Source of the DNA: Parus major
Lineage: Eukaryota > Chordata > Aves > Passeriformes > Paridae
Length of the DNA: 64,000 nucleotides
Direction of reading: 5' to 3'
NCBI RefSeq assembly: GCF_001522545.3
Contig: NC_031768.1
Coordinates: 113,223,572 to 113,287,571, forward strand
Numbering within the stretch: position 1 is the first letter of the stretch; each line of letters opens with the position of its first letter. This document shows, piece by piece, positions 12,401 to 23,905 of the stretch. A model generated the notes under the pieces. The model did not search any database. It was not told the origin of the DNA and saw only the letters and a program-made list of their open reading frames with translations. A program made the translations under genes and the position numbers.

Positions 12401-12746
12401 GCCCCGTTAGGTTGGTGTGATGGGAAGGGAAGGGTGGGGATGTGTTTTGCAGGAGCAGGGTCTGATTTAAGTCAGGCTTTACATGACAGTGCTTTGAAAG
12501 AGCTGTGCTGGTGAGGGAGTGTGGAAGCATCTCCTTACTGCAAATATCTTTCTCCTGGGTGCCTAGGACACGGCTGTAAGTCTCGAGGTGTTCAAGAAGA
12601 GGTTTGCCTGCAAATCATAGCAGAGCTGCCTTTGGAGGGGCCTCCCTCGGTGTGGGAGGGATGTTTCTGTGCAGTGGGAGCTGGGAGCTGCACCTCAGCT
12701 CGCTTCTCACCCACCTCTCGTTGTTTTGTACTGACTTGATGCTGGC
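9496..12746. other. Single-copy non-coding DNA
   Basis: No interspersed repeat recognised. An AT-rich part lies at about 9720-11000. A small CpG cluster lies at about 11050-11290, on its own too small to call a promoter. A 104-codon plus-strand frame at 10846-11160 is hydrophobic but is made largely from T-rich sequence, so I do not call it a gene. Confidence 0.5.
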
Positions 12747-13172
12747 ATCACTGAATCATGGAATCATTTATGTTGGAAAGGACCTCCAGGATCATCAAAT
12801 CCAAGCTGTGCTCGATGCCTGCCTTGTTCCTAGCCCAGAGCACTGAGTGCTACCTCCAAGCCTTCCTTAGACAGCTCCAGGGATGGGCACTCCAAACCTC
12901 CCTGGGCAGCCCTTGCCAATGCCTGAGCATCCTTCCTGTGGAGAAATTCCTGCTGATGTCCAACCTGAGCCTCCTGTGGCCCAGCCTGAGGCTGTTCCCT
13001 CTCCTCCTGTCCCTGTCCCCTCCTGTCAAGGAGTTGTGCAGAGCCACAAGGGCTCCCTGAGCCTCCTTTTCTCCTTCTGAGCCCCTTTCCCAGCTCCCTC
13101 AGCCTCTCCTTCTCAGATGCAACCCTCTGGACCCTTCACCAGCTTTGTTGCCCTTTCCTGGACTCAGTTTCA
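12747..13172 (-). mobile_element. CR1 LINE 3' fragment, about 425 bp
   Basis: Reverse-strand CR1 with an intact-looking 3' tail at 12747 ('atcactgaatcatggaatca'). It continues through 'ttggaaaggacctccaggat', 'agcccagagcactgag', 'ccagggatgggcactcc', 'aaattcctgctgatgtcca' and 'ccctgagcctccttttctcc' up to 'ttgttgccctttcctgga' at about 13165. It is the same type as the copies at 20459, 43763, 54586 and 57502 and, in the other direction, 47941. Confidence 0.93.
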
Positions 13173-15585
13173 GCTGGATGTTTAACACTGTCCTTCATTC
13201 CAACTGGAATCCAAGAGGTCTGTGCAGCTCCACTGTGATCACTGAGCTTGCTGGAGCTTGGGGGTGCAGACACAGAGATGATCTCCCTTGGGTATGGCAG
13301 TGAAATACCAACTGCACTTGGGGCATCTGCTGAGCTCTTACACTTGTGGTGTGTAAATACAAGACTTGGATTGCCTGGTGAAGCCTTGGCCTCTGTGGGG
13401 CTGAAACCATCAGCAGCTGGAGCAGCCTGAGCCAGAAGGGAGAGTGGAGCTATGTCTGTGTTCTGGCTACTGGATATACTGCAGGGAGCAAGCCGTGGGT
13501 TTTCCCTGCCTGTTCCACAGGAGCTGCATTTCTTTTGGTGCTCTCTTGTATCTCTGAGTGTGTGTGAGCGTGCCCACAGGCACTTTGGGAGTGCTCACCT
13601 CCGACTCTTCATGGAGCAGCCACCCCTCAGGAGCTGACCTGGGCTCCTGTGGAGCTGAAGGATGAATCATGGCAGCCTGGGAGCCGTGGGTCCCTCACGA
13701 AATCCCACATCCTCCGTGTGTCAGCGGCAGAAGGGACTCACCAGGTGGCTGGAGTCACACAGACAGCGGGTTCGTGCCCATGGGCGCCTGAGGAGGAGGA
13801 GGGACCAGACGGAGCAGTTCTTCTTGTTCCTGCTATCCACATTCCCAATCTCTCCAGAGCCTGCTTTTCCAGCACCAAACATGCCTGTGCTGTTCCTTGG
13901 CATGGTGGGTTTGCCTTGCCAAGTGAGGACTGATCCCAAAAGGCTCCTGTGGGGTGCGACAAGGAGCTTCCCCCTGTTTCCTCCGTAAGGAAAAATTGGC
14001 ACAGGCACCCACTCAGCCCTCACTGGCTTCTCTAAGGATTCTTGGGGGGAATCTTACCTTGAAACTTCCCTGTACTTGGTGCATCTTTATTTTTGTCTGC
14101 TCAGAACCAGAAAGGTCACATACGTGAACCTTTTCTTCTCCGCTGAATTTCAACGTGGCCATTTACCCCTTCTGCAATGTGCCTGCCCTGCTGAGCATGG
14201 GAATGTGTGGGACACGTGTTTCCTGGTCCCTTTGAATAATTGCATACAGACCATCTTCTCACCATCTCCTCACCCTAAAAATCCCTTGGCAAACTGGGCA
14301 AGCTGACTATGAGGGAGAAAGATCCCCACTCTTGTAGTGGATTCTGCTGCTGAGTGCATCCCTGGGCTTTCAGAGCTGGGGAGGAGCTGCTTTGAAACTA
14401 CCATGGAATCATCCCCACCACCAATTCAGATGCTCCTTTGGCACTGAGATGAGAAGCAGAATTACTTTTCACAGCGTTTCCCTTGTGAATTAGGGGGCAA
14501 ACACTGGTGGCCGTGGATTGCCCCTGCCGTGGTGGCATGGCTGAGTGCAGGGGTGGTGTTGAGCCACAGTTTGCTCATCCCAGCCCCTCGAGTGAATTCT
14601 GCCTCGTGTTCAGCGCAGGGCCATCTGTTTTCCTCTATGTTCTCTCTTCCCTGGCAGCCTGATCCGAGTGGAAAGGTGAGGTTGCATCCATGTGAGGAGG
14701 AGCAGCTCCTTTGTTCTCCCAACAGCTTGTTTGCCAGCGGAGGAGCCAAGCGACAAAAGGAACACTGGGGTTTTTGCTGTCCTGAAAATGTGCTCCTAAT
14801 GCAAAGTCCTGGGGATTACTGACAGCTGAGCTGAGGGGCACCTGAGTTTTGGGGGTTAATTTGGAACCTATGACATAAAGGTCTCTTGTGACTGGGCCTG
14901 AGCAGCCTTTTAAAGATACTGAAATGTGTGTTTTGAGCTAACACAGATCTCGCTGTATGATTCCTCAATGTGCCTGCCAGAGAGCCCCCATCCCCCATGT
15001 CCTCCTGATCCGTGCAGAGCTGTCGCTGCCATCCAGGTTTTCCTGTGCTAGCTCCTTCTGCACTGTAAATGGTAATTTAACTTCCACATTTACAGGCCTT
15101 AATTATGAATAAAATCATGTGCATGAATTTTAGAGCTGAAGGGTGGTGGATTAATGGCTCTTTGGGAACGGGAGGCCTCTTCAGCAGAAGGGATTCAGCA
15201 CAGGAGTGGCTGTGCCAGAGCTGCCCCTTCCATCCCGTGGGCATCCCCGAGACAAAAGGCCTTCTGCCGTCTGTCCCTGGTGCAGCAGCGTCTGTTTGTC
15301 TGTGTGCAGACACACTGCACTGTCCCACTCTCCCCATGCATCCTTGGAGGCTTGGGGGAGGCAGAGGACAGAGCTGAGTGCAGGTTTTGTACTCCAGGCA
15401 CTTTCTCGGCCCAAAAGGGGTTTGTTTTCTTTCCTTGGAAGCGTGGCTCGCAGCAGTTTGGCTTGGCAGAGCTTCCTGCTCTGGGATGTCTCCAGCCCTT
15501 CCTCTGCAGCAGCGGTGGAAACGCCGCCGTTCAGTCGCAGCAGCCTTCCTGAAACCCCGGCTTCTGGGGCCGGCTCCTGCTCTGG
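13173..15585. other. Single-copy non-coding DNA
   Basis: No repeats recognised and no supported gene. CpG dinucleotides become more frequent from about 15480, just before the minisatellite. Confidence 0.55.
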
Positions 15586-15927
15586 GGGTGTTTGTCTGCT
15601 TCCCGACCCCGCTGGGCCCTGCCTCGGCTTGGGATGGCTCAGGGTGTTTGTCTGCTTCCCGACCCNNNNNNNNNNNNNNNNNNNNNNNNNNNNNNNNNNN
15701 NNNNNNNNNNNNNNNNNNNNNNNNNNNNNNNNNNNNNNNNNNNNNNNNNNNNNNNNNNNNNNNNNNNNNNNNNNNNNNNNNNNNNNNNNNNNNNNNNNNN
15801 NNNNNNNNNNNNNNNNNNNNNNNNNNNNNNNNNNNNNNNNNNNNNNNNNNNNNNNGGCTTGGGATGGCTCAGGGTGTTTGTCTGCTTCCCGACCCCGCTG
15901 GGCCCTGCCTTGGCTTGGGATGGCTCG
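15586..15927. repeat. 56-bp GC-rich minisatellite
   Basis: One complete 56-bp unit occupies 15586-15641. A second unit begins at 15642 and is interrupted after 24 bases by a run of N. After the N run the last 16 bases of a unit are seen (15856-15871), then a full unit (15872-15927) with only a few changes from the first. The unit starts 'gggtgtttgtctgcttcc' and ends 'ggcttgggatggctca'. At 56 bp the unit is not a multiple of three, so the long frames crossing it carry no meaning. Confidence 0.95.
15666..15855. other. Assembly gap (190 N)
   Basis: A run of 190 unknown bases inside the 56-bp minisatellite. The repeat phase on each side requires a missing length of 16 plus a multiple of 56; three units would give 184. 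Confidence 0.99.
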
Positions 15928-16527
15928 GGGTTGCGCAAGGCCTGTCTGGAGGGCACGTTGCCATCGGCCAGCTCCAGGAGTTTCTCGTGAACTTGCCGGG
16001 GTCAGCCGGAGGTGATGGGGTGGTGTTGCCTGCGGTGACTGACAGGGCAGTGGCAGAGTTTTGTGCTGCACAGCTCCTGGTTTATTCCCACCGAGTGCCC
16101 TAAACCTGCCCGGCCCCAGGAGCGGCAGCAAAGGCAAGCGGGGCTAAGGTTTTCATTCCTTTCTAACGCACTATCAAAAAATATCCAAACACAAGTGCTC
16201 AGATTACTTACAGGGCCCTCTGGTTTTGAGTGACTTCTTCCTGCTTAATCATTTCTTTTTCCAAGCTAATAATTTCATAGCAGCCTCTTGATCCTTATAC
16301 TTCTCTGCACTTTGTTTGCCTGTTGTGCCTGGCTATCATCACACTGTCCAGATCTTTCTCCCCATCCATGTTTACAAAACTGCTTTGAGCCATGCCTGGT
16401 ACTCATAAAACATTGGTGGTGTAGCCTGTGCTGCTTTTGGTGAGAAGATGATTTGTGACTGGCAAAGAGAGGCCCAAGCTGGAAGCCTTTTCCCTCTGGG
16501 TGTATGTACCCCAGTACTTCACGGGAT
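15928..16527. other. Non-coding DNA, CpG-bearing then AT-rich
   Basis: The first 180 bp after the minisatellite stay fairly GC-rich with several CpGs. From about 16140 the sequence becomes AT-rich. No gene or repeat recognised. Confidence 0.5.
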
Positions 16528-16662
16528 CAGAGAATCACAGACTGCTTTGGAATGGAAGGGATCGTAAAGATCATCTGGGTCCATCCTGCTGCCTTGGGCA
16601 GGAGCAGCTCCCACTATTCCAGGTTGTTCCAAGCCCTGTCCAGCCTGGCCTTGGACACATTA
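16528..16662 (-). mobile_element. CR1 LINE 3' fragment
   Basis: Reverse-strand CR1 3' end: 'cagagaatcacagactgctt', 'ggaatggaagggatcgtaaa', 'ttccaggttgttccaagccc', 'tggccttggacac'. Strongly truncated at the 5' end. Confidence 0.9.
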
Positions 16663-19600
16663 GGTTGTGCTGAAGTTTTCTTGAAGGTTTAAAGACAAAA
16701 AAAACCCCCAAACCCCCCAAAAGGCATGTTTGTATCAATGTATTGAGCTGACAACAGTTCATGCAAACAAGAACATGTTCAGCTACTGGAGTTCCCACTC
16801 TGGCACACAGCCCCAGCCTCCTACTGCAGTGCTCAGCTGCTTTGGAAACCTGATCTCAAAGGTCTGATTTACACTGGTTACACCAGTAACTCCAGCTGTG
16901 CCCAGAACCCACACCACCAGGTTATATTTAAAAGAAGAAAGGCAGAAAAAGCAGAACCTTGGCATTTTCCTGTTCCTTGCAAATCCTGATTTTATTTTTT
17001 TTTCGGTTCCTCCTTAACAGTTCATGTGGTTGCTGGTTCTTGCTGCTGTGTGAATCTGCAGCATTTTAACCAGGTTTCTGTAGGATATAAATGGTGTTTC
17101 TGTAGCTAATCACGACACACCACAGCAAGCTGTTCATGAGAGGGTGATACAGCAGTGGAACAGCAGGAGGAGATTGCCCTGAGCTTATACAACACAGCAA
17201 GTGTTGCCCTTTCTTAGAATGTTTTCCAGAGAGGGAAAACCAGAGGAAGATGGCCTGGGGAGGCCGGTGGATGTTGCCCTGTGTCTCCCTGTTTGCCAGA
17301 AGGGTGAAAGTCTTGGAGTTCTGAGGTCCCTTCCTGCAAATCCAAAGGATCCTGGTGGGTACAAGAGCCCCAGGCTGTTGGAGGGAGCAGCAGAAGGAAT
17401 TTGGGCACAGTTGGGAACTGGCAGGGCTGAGGGGTGACATGGGTGCAGAAACATGGGCTGGAGAATTTTTGCCCTCACCTGATTAATTCTACCTGATAAT
17501 TTTTAATCCTTGGTCTCTGGAAGTCCCTGCCCTCCTGCCAGGGAGGGTAATTACATTCCCCTTAGGAGCCTGGGTTTCCCTGGGAGATGTGGGAGCCTCA
17601 GGGCTGCTCTGAGAGGCTTTCAGAGGCCCCAAGGTGTTATTACTGAGTGGTTTTTACACCATGGGTAGGTGTGGGTGAATCTCCCTCACTTCAGACAAGA
17701 TCCGTCCCCATTAGTGTCAATCCTCACTCTGTTGACTTTTGGCCATTTCTTAACCAGCTTAAAAAAGTATCTGGAGCAAAAATGGGTCGCTTAGCAACCA
17801 GGACGGCCAGAGAATGGGTCAGTGATTAACAATTATGTATAATCAAGGTTAAAAATGCAGGGCAGTCTGCACCGTCACTGCTCGGCCGGCCGGAATGTTT
17901 CAGCGCTCCGACACTGGGATTGATGGCGGTGGGAAGTAAATTTATACCAGCTGTAGTTTTGACCTTGTGAACACAATGATTCAAGACTTGAAACCAGACT
18001 GAAGTCTCTCTCATTTACTGATATCTTACAAAAAAAGCTTTAAATAACCTTTGGATGAGTAACATAGGCATGGTCTGTGTTTGACATGTGTTTTTTCCCA
18101 AGGCTCTGGGCCTTCCCCTGGCCACGGGACTTTGCAAACAAACAGAAATAGATCTGCACAGGAATGTGGAAAATACGGGGTCTAGCTATAGGGCAGAAAT
18201 GAGGAAGGGCACTGGGTTTCTGGTTCTGGTCACCTGTGTGAAAGCTGATGCACTGTTCCTCCAAGCAAGCAAATGACAAATGCCACAGAAGCTTGATGAA
18301 TTTATTTTTCTGAGCCTTACTTGGCAAAGCGATTATTTTCCTAAGTCCTGGGTGATGCTTTGGTTTCTGGATGGAGAGGTCCCTGGCAGCTTTTTCTCCT
18401 TACACAGAGTAGAAAAGGAGGTGTCTGGGTTGTGATTTCATTTACCCCAATAAACTCCCCGTTGCTGCAGGACCATCCAGTGAGAATATCAATCGCTAGA
18501 ACAGCGCTGCATCTGTTGGATGGGATACCAGGGTTGTTTTGCCAAGTCATTTACTTTCGTTGTCTAATCAATTCCTCAAGTCTCTTGCCTATTTGCCTCT
18601 TTGTTTAATTAACCCCTCTTTTCAGCCTTATCCTCCCCAAGTCATCATCCTGATGTTGAGAGGTGAGGATCAGCTGACAGTGCCTCTTCAGCAGTCACGG
18701 GAAGCAGTGCATTCCAGGACTCCTGGCTGAAGGTGATTTATATTCCTGAGGACTAATCTTCCATCACTGTCTGAAGCTGACAATGTCATGGACAGGCAGC
18801 TCTCTTCCTTCACTCCCCTGACCGTTTTTTCCCCCCTCCCCTGTTTCCACTGAATAGACTTTTTCCCTGCCAACTAAAATAGTGCATATTTTAAAGATCC
18901 CTTTCAAACTGATATTACTCATCACCTTCCTCTCCTCCCACCACTGGTCCAGGAGAAAAATCATCGTAATGCCCCTTTACACAAGAGTCAGATAATGTCT
19001 TAATGAATGCTTTCCTTGCTTGGTTTTGGTCATTAAACACACTCTGCCACAGTTGGCTCTTTATGGCATCAGCCTAAGTGGTAAAATCCATATGTGAGAC
19101 TTTGCAGAGGCTTTTAGGTGTCATTAGGGATCATTAATATGCAGAGCAGTGCCAGGCAACAGAGGCTGCTGGGTAGGAAATATCCATCATCTCCTGCAGG
19201 ATAACTTTAGGTCAGCAGAAATCGGGTACAGGGGGCTGGATTTGGGCAAGGGTTCCTTGTTAGTATATCAGGAGAGTGTGGGGTGGGATAGGGAGGGAGG
19301 AGACAGCCCTGAGCAGCTTTGGGGTTCCTTCCATCCTCGTTCTGCAGTGCTGGTCCTGGAGCATCTTTTGGATCCTGTAGCTCTTGCAGTCACTCCAATG
19401 ACTCCTCACTACAGAGAGACTGTGCCCAAACTTGATAGCTTGGACCGCATTTGTATAAATTGAATTAATACCCAGTTTCGGGCTATCTTCTGCCTGCTTC
19501 CACAGGCCAAAGGGTTTTTTCCCTTCCTCCTGCCTCCTCGATTAGCATCTTCATTTCTGCCTTATGAGCCTTTCCCTGGTTTTGCTCATTTGTTTCCCAC

Positions 19601-20262
19601 TGGGGATGGATTTCTGCACCCACACCCAGGCAGAATGTGTGCAGGGGAAGCCCTGGCACCTTTGTGGTGGCACATGAGTGCCTTTGGTGCCTTTGTGGGT
19701 GCAGCAGGGGGTGCCTGTGATGGTGGTCCCCTGTTTACCTGTGTCTTCCCAGGATGCAGGGAGAGTTCTCTGCTTTGCTTTCCTTGCTCTGCACGGCCTA
19801 GGAGTATCAGGGGTGTTCCCTGTGGTCTTTTGTGGCTCAGCAAGGAAGGGAGACCAGCTGAGCAAGGATTTGTGTATCTCCTCTTTATTTAAAGAGTGTT
19901 TCTCCACCTTGGAAAGTTCAAAAGATTATTCTCTCAGTGCTGGTTTCTGATACCGGACAGGCTGGAAATGTGAGTGGGTATGTTAATGTTGCTCCTGGCC
20001 CTCGTGGCATTCACTCCTGAAAAATAGAAATGGTTTTAATGTGCTTGGCCTGGAAGCTCTGGTTTGAAATGAATACTGTCAGCCATGTGAAATAGATGAT
20101 AAATGACACTGAAAAACGTGTTTTGGTTTCCAGCAGCAGCGCTGGGGTTGTGCCACAACTACAGGAAAAGCAGAGTCATTTGAAATGCAGGTGTTTGCCC
20201 TCCTGGCTCCTGCCATGCTGTGCTGCACTGCTGAGCCACCTGGGCTGCTGGGAGGTGTCTCC
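16663..20262. other. Single-copy non-coding DNA, possible conserved blocks
   Basis: No repeat or gene recognised over 3.6 kb. The part at about 17740-18010 mixes AT-rich sequence with CpG-bearing motifs, including a near-match to an RFX X-box at 17786-17798. It looks more like a regulatory element than neutral DNA; only comparison with other birds could show this. Confidence 0.45.
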
Positions 20263-20325
20263 CAGGGGCTGGAACTGACTGGGCTTAAAGGTCTCTTCCA
20301 TTTTGTGATTCCAGTCTGTGATTCC
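20263..20325 (+). mobile_element. CR1 LINE 3' tail, short
   Basis: Only the last 60 bp or so of CR1 are present: 'caggggctggaactgactgg', 'ttaaaggtctcttcca', then the tail 'ttttgtgattcc'. Assigned from the tail alone. Confidence 0.65.
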
Positions 20326-20337
20326 TTGGTTTTTCCA

Positions 20338-20458
20338 TGGCTGGCTTTGGATGGAGGTGCAGCCGGCTGCCTGTGCAGTGACTCCTGCTCCTGAGGGGCA
20401 CCGGTGTGGAGGGTGGCAGGAGCTGCTATGTTATCCCATGGGGCCTTTCCCCAGGTGG
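20338..20458. repeat. Duplicated flank, copy A
   Basis: This non-CR1 stretch is clearly alike to 57392-57501. The shared core includes 'gctcctg-ggggcacc', 'ggcaggag' and 'atgttatcccatgggg'. In both places it directly abuts the 3' end of a reverse-strand CR1. Copy A has about 14 extra bases near 20370 relative to copy B. See findings. Confidence 0.8.
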
Positions 20459-21000
20459 AATCACAGAGTCACTGAGGCTGGAAAAGACCTCTGAGCCCAT
20501 CGAGTCCTAGCTGTGCCCAATACCCACCCTGTCCCCAGCCCAGAGCACTGAGTGCCACCTCCAGCCCTTCCTTGGGCCCCTCCAGGGATGGACACTCCAA
20601 ACCTCCCTGGGCAGCCCCTGCCACTGTGGAAAACGCCTTTCCATGAGGAAATTCCTGCTGATGTCCAACCTGGCCCAGCCTGAGGCCATTCCCTGTCCTC
20701 CTGTTCCCCCCTGGCCGTCCCCTCCTGGCAGGGAGCTGTGCAGAGCCAGAAGGGTCCCCTGAGCCTCCTTTTCTCCAGGCTGAGCCCCTTTCCCAGCTCC
20801 CTCAGCCCCTCCTGGGGCTCCAACCCCTTCCCCAGCTCCGTTCCCTGGACACTCCAGCCCCTGCAGGTCTCTCCTGGAGTGAGAAGCCCAGACCTGGGTG
20901 CAGCCCTCGAGGTGTCCAGCTGTGCCAGCCCAGGGCTCAGGGCTGCTGCTCCCCACTCTGCCGTGGGGCTCCCAGGCACCCACAGCACAACCCCTGGAGC
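20459..21000 (-). mobile_element. CR1 LINE 3' fragment, longest copy
   Basis: Reverse-strand CR1 of about 540 bp. The tail is at 20459 ('gaatcacagagtcactgagg'), followed by 'agcccagagcactgagtgcc', 'ccagggatggacactcc', 'aaattcctgctgatgtccaa', 'gagctgtgcagagccagaag' and 'cctgagcctccttttctcc', then pre-3'UTR sequence to about 21000. A 257-codon minus-strand open frame spans it; that frame lies mostly in CR1 untranslated sequence and is not a protein. Confidence 0.93.
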
Positions 21001-23836
21001 TGACATTCTGGATTCAGCTTGGCACTGTGCTGGTGAAAACCCTGCCTCAGGCAGAGGGATGGCTGAGGGTACTGGCTGCTCCCCTGGGCTCCTGCTTTCT
21101 GGGATAATTTTTCCTGTTTCTGGTTGCTTTATACGCTCATTAAAAGCAATGGGAATTTGTGGGTAAAAGGGAAGATAGCAAATGTAACCCAGTGTAAGCT
21201 CTAATGTGTTTGTAGATAAAAAGCAACCTGGCATGTTTCTGTGCTGGAGATTTATAATCTAATCATTCCTTCACTTGCTCAGCAGGGGCTGGAGCAGCAT
21301 GTAGTTATTTACATATAGGGAACATTAAACAGCCACCTCTTTAAACCATATGTGAACATAAAATCCTACAACCACTGCTGAGTAATGGGTATCTGTGAAA
21401 GACGAGAAGGAAAATAAAGCAGAAACGAGCGGAATGAAAAGGTATCACTGCATGGAGCAGCTGTGCCAGGGGCACATTCTGTCCCTGTGCCAGAGTGGGA
21501 GCGTGAGCCTGCGTGTCCGTGTCCTCCTGAATTAACTCTGTGCACAGGGAACACGTGCAGCAGGTTTGCTCCGTGCTCCTCTGCCTTGTGTCCCTGTGAG
21601 GAGCTGGAGGGTGGCACCCCAGCGTCCCTCTAGAGTCATCACCCCTCTTTTTGGGGCAGCTGTGATCCCTCAGAAACTGAAACCCTGCTTGCACCTTCCC
21701 CTCAGGTAGTTTTTGCTGTGTCCCTGCCGGCTCTGGCTCAGGGATCAGGATGGATTTGTCCCGTGCTGGGGCTCACTCCTGTGATGGGGTTGTCTGGCAC
21801 AGCCCCCTCCGCTTTGCCACGGCTCCTGCCACTCTGGGCTCTGTGCTTTGCATCTCTGACTTCTGAGGTTGGCCAAGGGATCAGGGATGTTAGTGGCTTT
21901 TCCTTCTGTTTTTTCAGGAGATAATGCATGGAAGAGGCAGGCTCTGGAGAGATTGCTGTGCTCTAAAATACCACATTTTAACGTGTTCTTTCTGTTGGTG
22001 GTGTAGTTGCTTGAAATGGACTGTGCGCGCTTTTCCATTTCTTCTACTGATTATGAGCAGGAGCTTGAAAACAATTCCCATATTCAGAGGAGGCATTGCC
22101 TGGGGGGTGCAGCTGCATCCTGCAGGAGCCAGGCTCACCCCCAGGCAGGTTTGGTGGTAGGTGTCAGCATGCAGGGCAGAGACAGAGCTGTTAGCTGTGC
22201 CTCAGACAGGGATTTATCCCTTCCCAATGAATCTCCTTCTTGCTGGGCTCCTCTGGGGCTTTGCTGATGGTGAACCTGAGAAGAGCAGCTTCTGGGGGGA
22301 TTTGGGATAAAAGGAGAAGTCAGTTTGTGTGATACGGGGGGAAAAGACAGTGAGTTTCTATCACAGAAATAAAACTGTTTCCTACTTGTAAAATACCCTT
22401 TCAATGGCATTTTGACAAAATACTGTCCTTAGTATCTCTTATTTTTAACCTTCTGCATTCTTGGGTCCTGAAAGGAATGGGATTAAAAAATGTGGAAAGG
22501 GAGAGGCTTAAGCAATGTTTTGTTCTTAAATCCCCACCATTTTTAAGTAGTATTTTAGAAATCTCTACTGTATTTTAAATTAGTTTGTTAGAGTATAATT
22601 ACCATGAACGAGGTAAGGAACTCATTTAAACACAGTAACTGTAGTGGAGAATCCAATTTTCAGAAATCAGTGGAAATTGTAATTGGAGTCATTAAGTGCC
22701 AACTTCTGTAATTAAGAGTCGGGTTTTGACATTTCGGGCTCTGTTGCTAATCGTCCGTGGAGAGGGTACAAAAATGTTGTGTTTGCTGAGGATTTGGTGG
22801 CTCCCTGGGCCTGTGCAGCTGCTGGCCACGCTCACACAGGGGTTGGCAGCCTGGCAGAGACGTCACTGGTGCCTCCTCTTCGTTTGTGTGACAAGATCCC
22901 TTTGGGTAATACTCAGGAGAAGGAGCTTTCTAAGCAAGAGGTGGATGGCCAGCTCCTCAGCATGTCATGCTTTCAAACCCGGATCTCACATTGTAAATCC
23001 ATCTTGATAAAACATCTGGATCTCCCTGCGGAGTGAAAGTGCTGATAAAGTTATTCATGGAAGAAATCAGCAGTGGAAGTGCATCCTTGTCACTCCTTGT
23101 TTGCAGAATTATCTCTGGGAAGTCAGGATGTTCTGCATTTTTAACTCCTGCAGTTCAAGCAAGATGCTTTTGTTTTAGTAATGGGGAAACCATGAAACCC
23201 CTGACATGCTGATAGTTATCATCAGCTAGAACGAGCCTTATGTTTACTTTCCCATTAAGAATTCTAATTTTCCAGAGCAATGGCATTTATAATTTATATT
23301 TATTTAATTTTATTTTTTTCCCCCAACTCCCAGATAATGGTGTCTTGGCTTCCAGCATGGGGGCTGAGGTAATGGTTTTGTACTTTTGAGCTTTTACACC
23401 CACAAACAAAGCCATTGGTGGCTGCAATCTCCTGCTCTGGGTTTGGATCTGTCATGACCTCCTGTCTCTGCAGAAGCCAGAGTCCAGCTAGGAAGCTTCC
23501 TAAAACATGTTTTTAGCACTTTGGCCACGCTCATTTCTTAGGCATGTGAAAACCACTGGCAGCCAAACACTTGTTTTGTGCAGAAATCTCCTGTTTTCCA
23601 TGGTGGGGTTTTTCCCAAATTGCTCTTCCCTTCTCCTCCCGGGGGCTCTGACCTTTAAGGCTGGATGGGTGCTTTCTCCTGGACTTGTTCATGTTTGTGT
23701 TTGATGTGAGGCACATGTGGGATGGATAATCTTTGGAGCTGGGAACCTGGTGGGATGGACAGAAGGGAACAGGCACTGTGAGGGAGGGCTCCAGGAGCAG
23801 CCTCAGCCACCCAGCTGCCTTCAGAAGGAATGATTG
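21001..23836. other. Single-copy non-coding DNA, AT-rich block with TAATTA sites
   Basis: No repeat or gene recognised. The part at 22400-22760 is AT-rich, with TAATTA palindromes at 22596-22601 and 22709-22714 and other ATTA cores nearby, a layout common in developmental enhancers. Confidence 0.45.
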
Positions 23837-23905
23837 CAGAATCATGGAATATCTGGAGATGGGAGGGAGCTGTGAGGATCACTGAGTTACATCCCTCTCC
23901 ATGTC
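23837..23905 (-). mobile_element. CR1 LINE 3' tail, short
   Basis: Reverse-strand tail only: 'gcagaatcatggaatatctg', 'gagatgggagggagctg', 'gaggatcactgagtta'. Resembles the 'caggatattctgtgattc' type read backwards. Quite diverged. Confidence 0.65.

Noticed and set aside
15586..15927. CRISPR-like array
   Set aside because: The repeats are directly head-to-tail with no unique spacers, and the window is bird DNA.
15181..16137. 318-codon minus-strand open frame and overlapping plus-strand frames
   Set aside because: They are open only because they cross the 190-N gap and a tandem repeat; no protein family is recognisable.
20461..21234. 257-codon minus-strand open frame
   Set aside because: Lies mostly in CR1 3' sequence; not the CR1 protein frame and not conserved with any protein I know.
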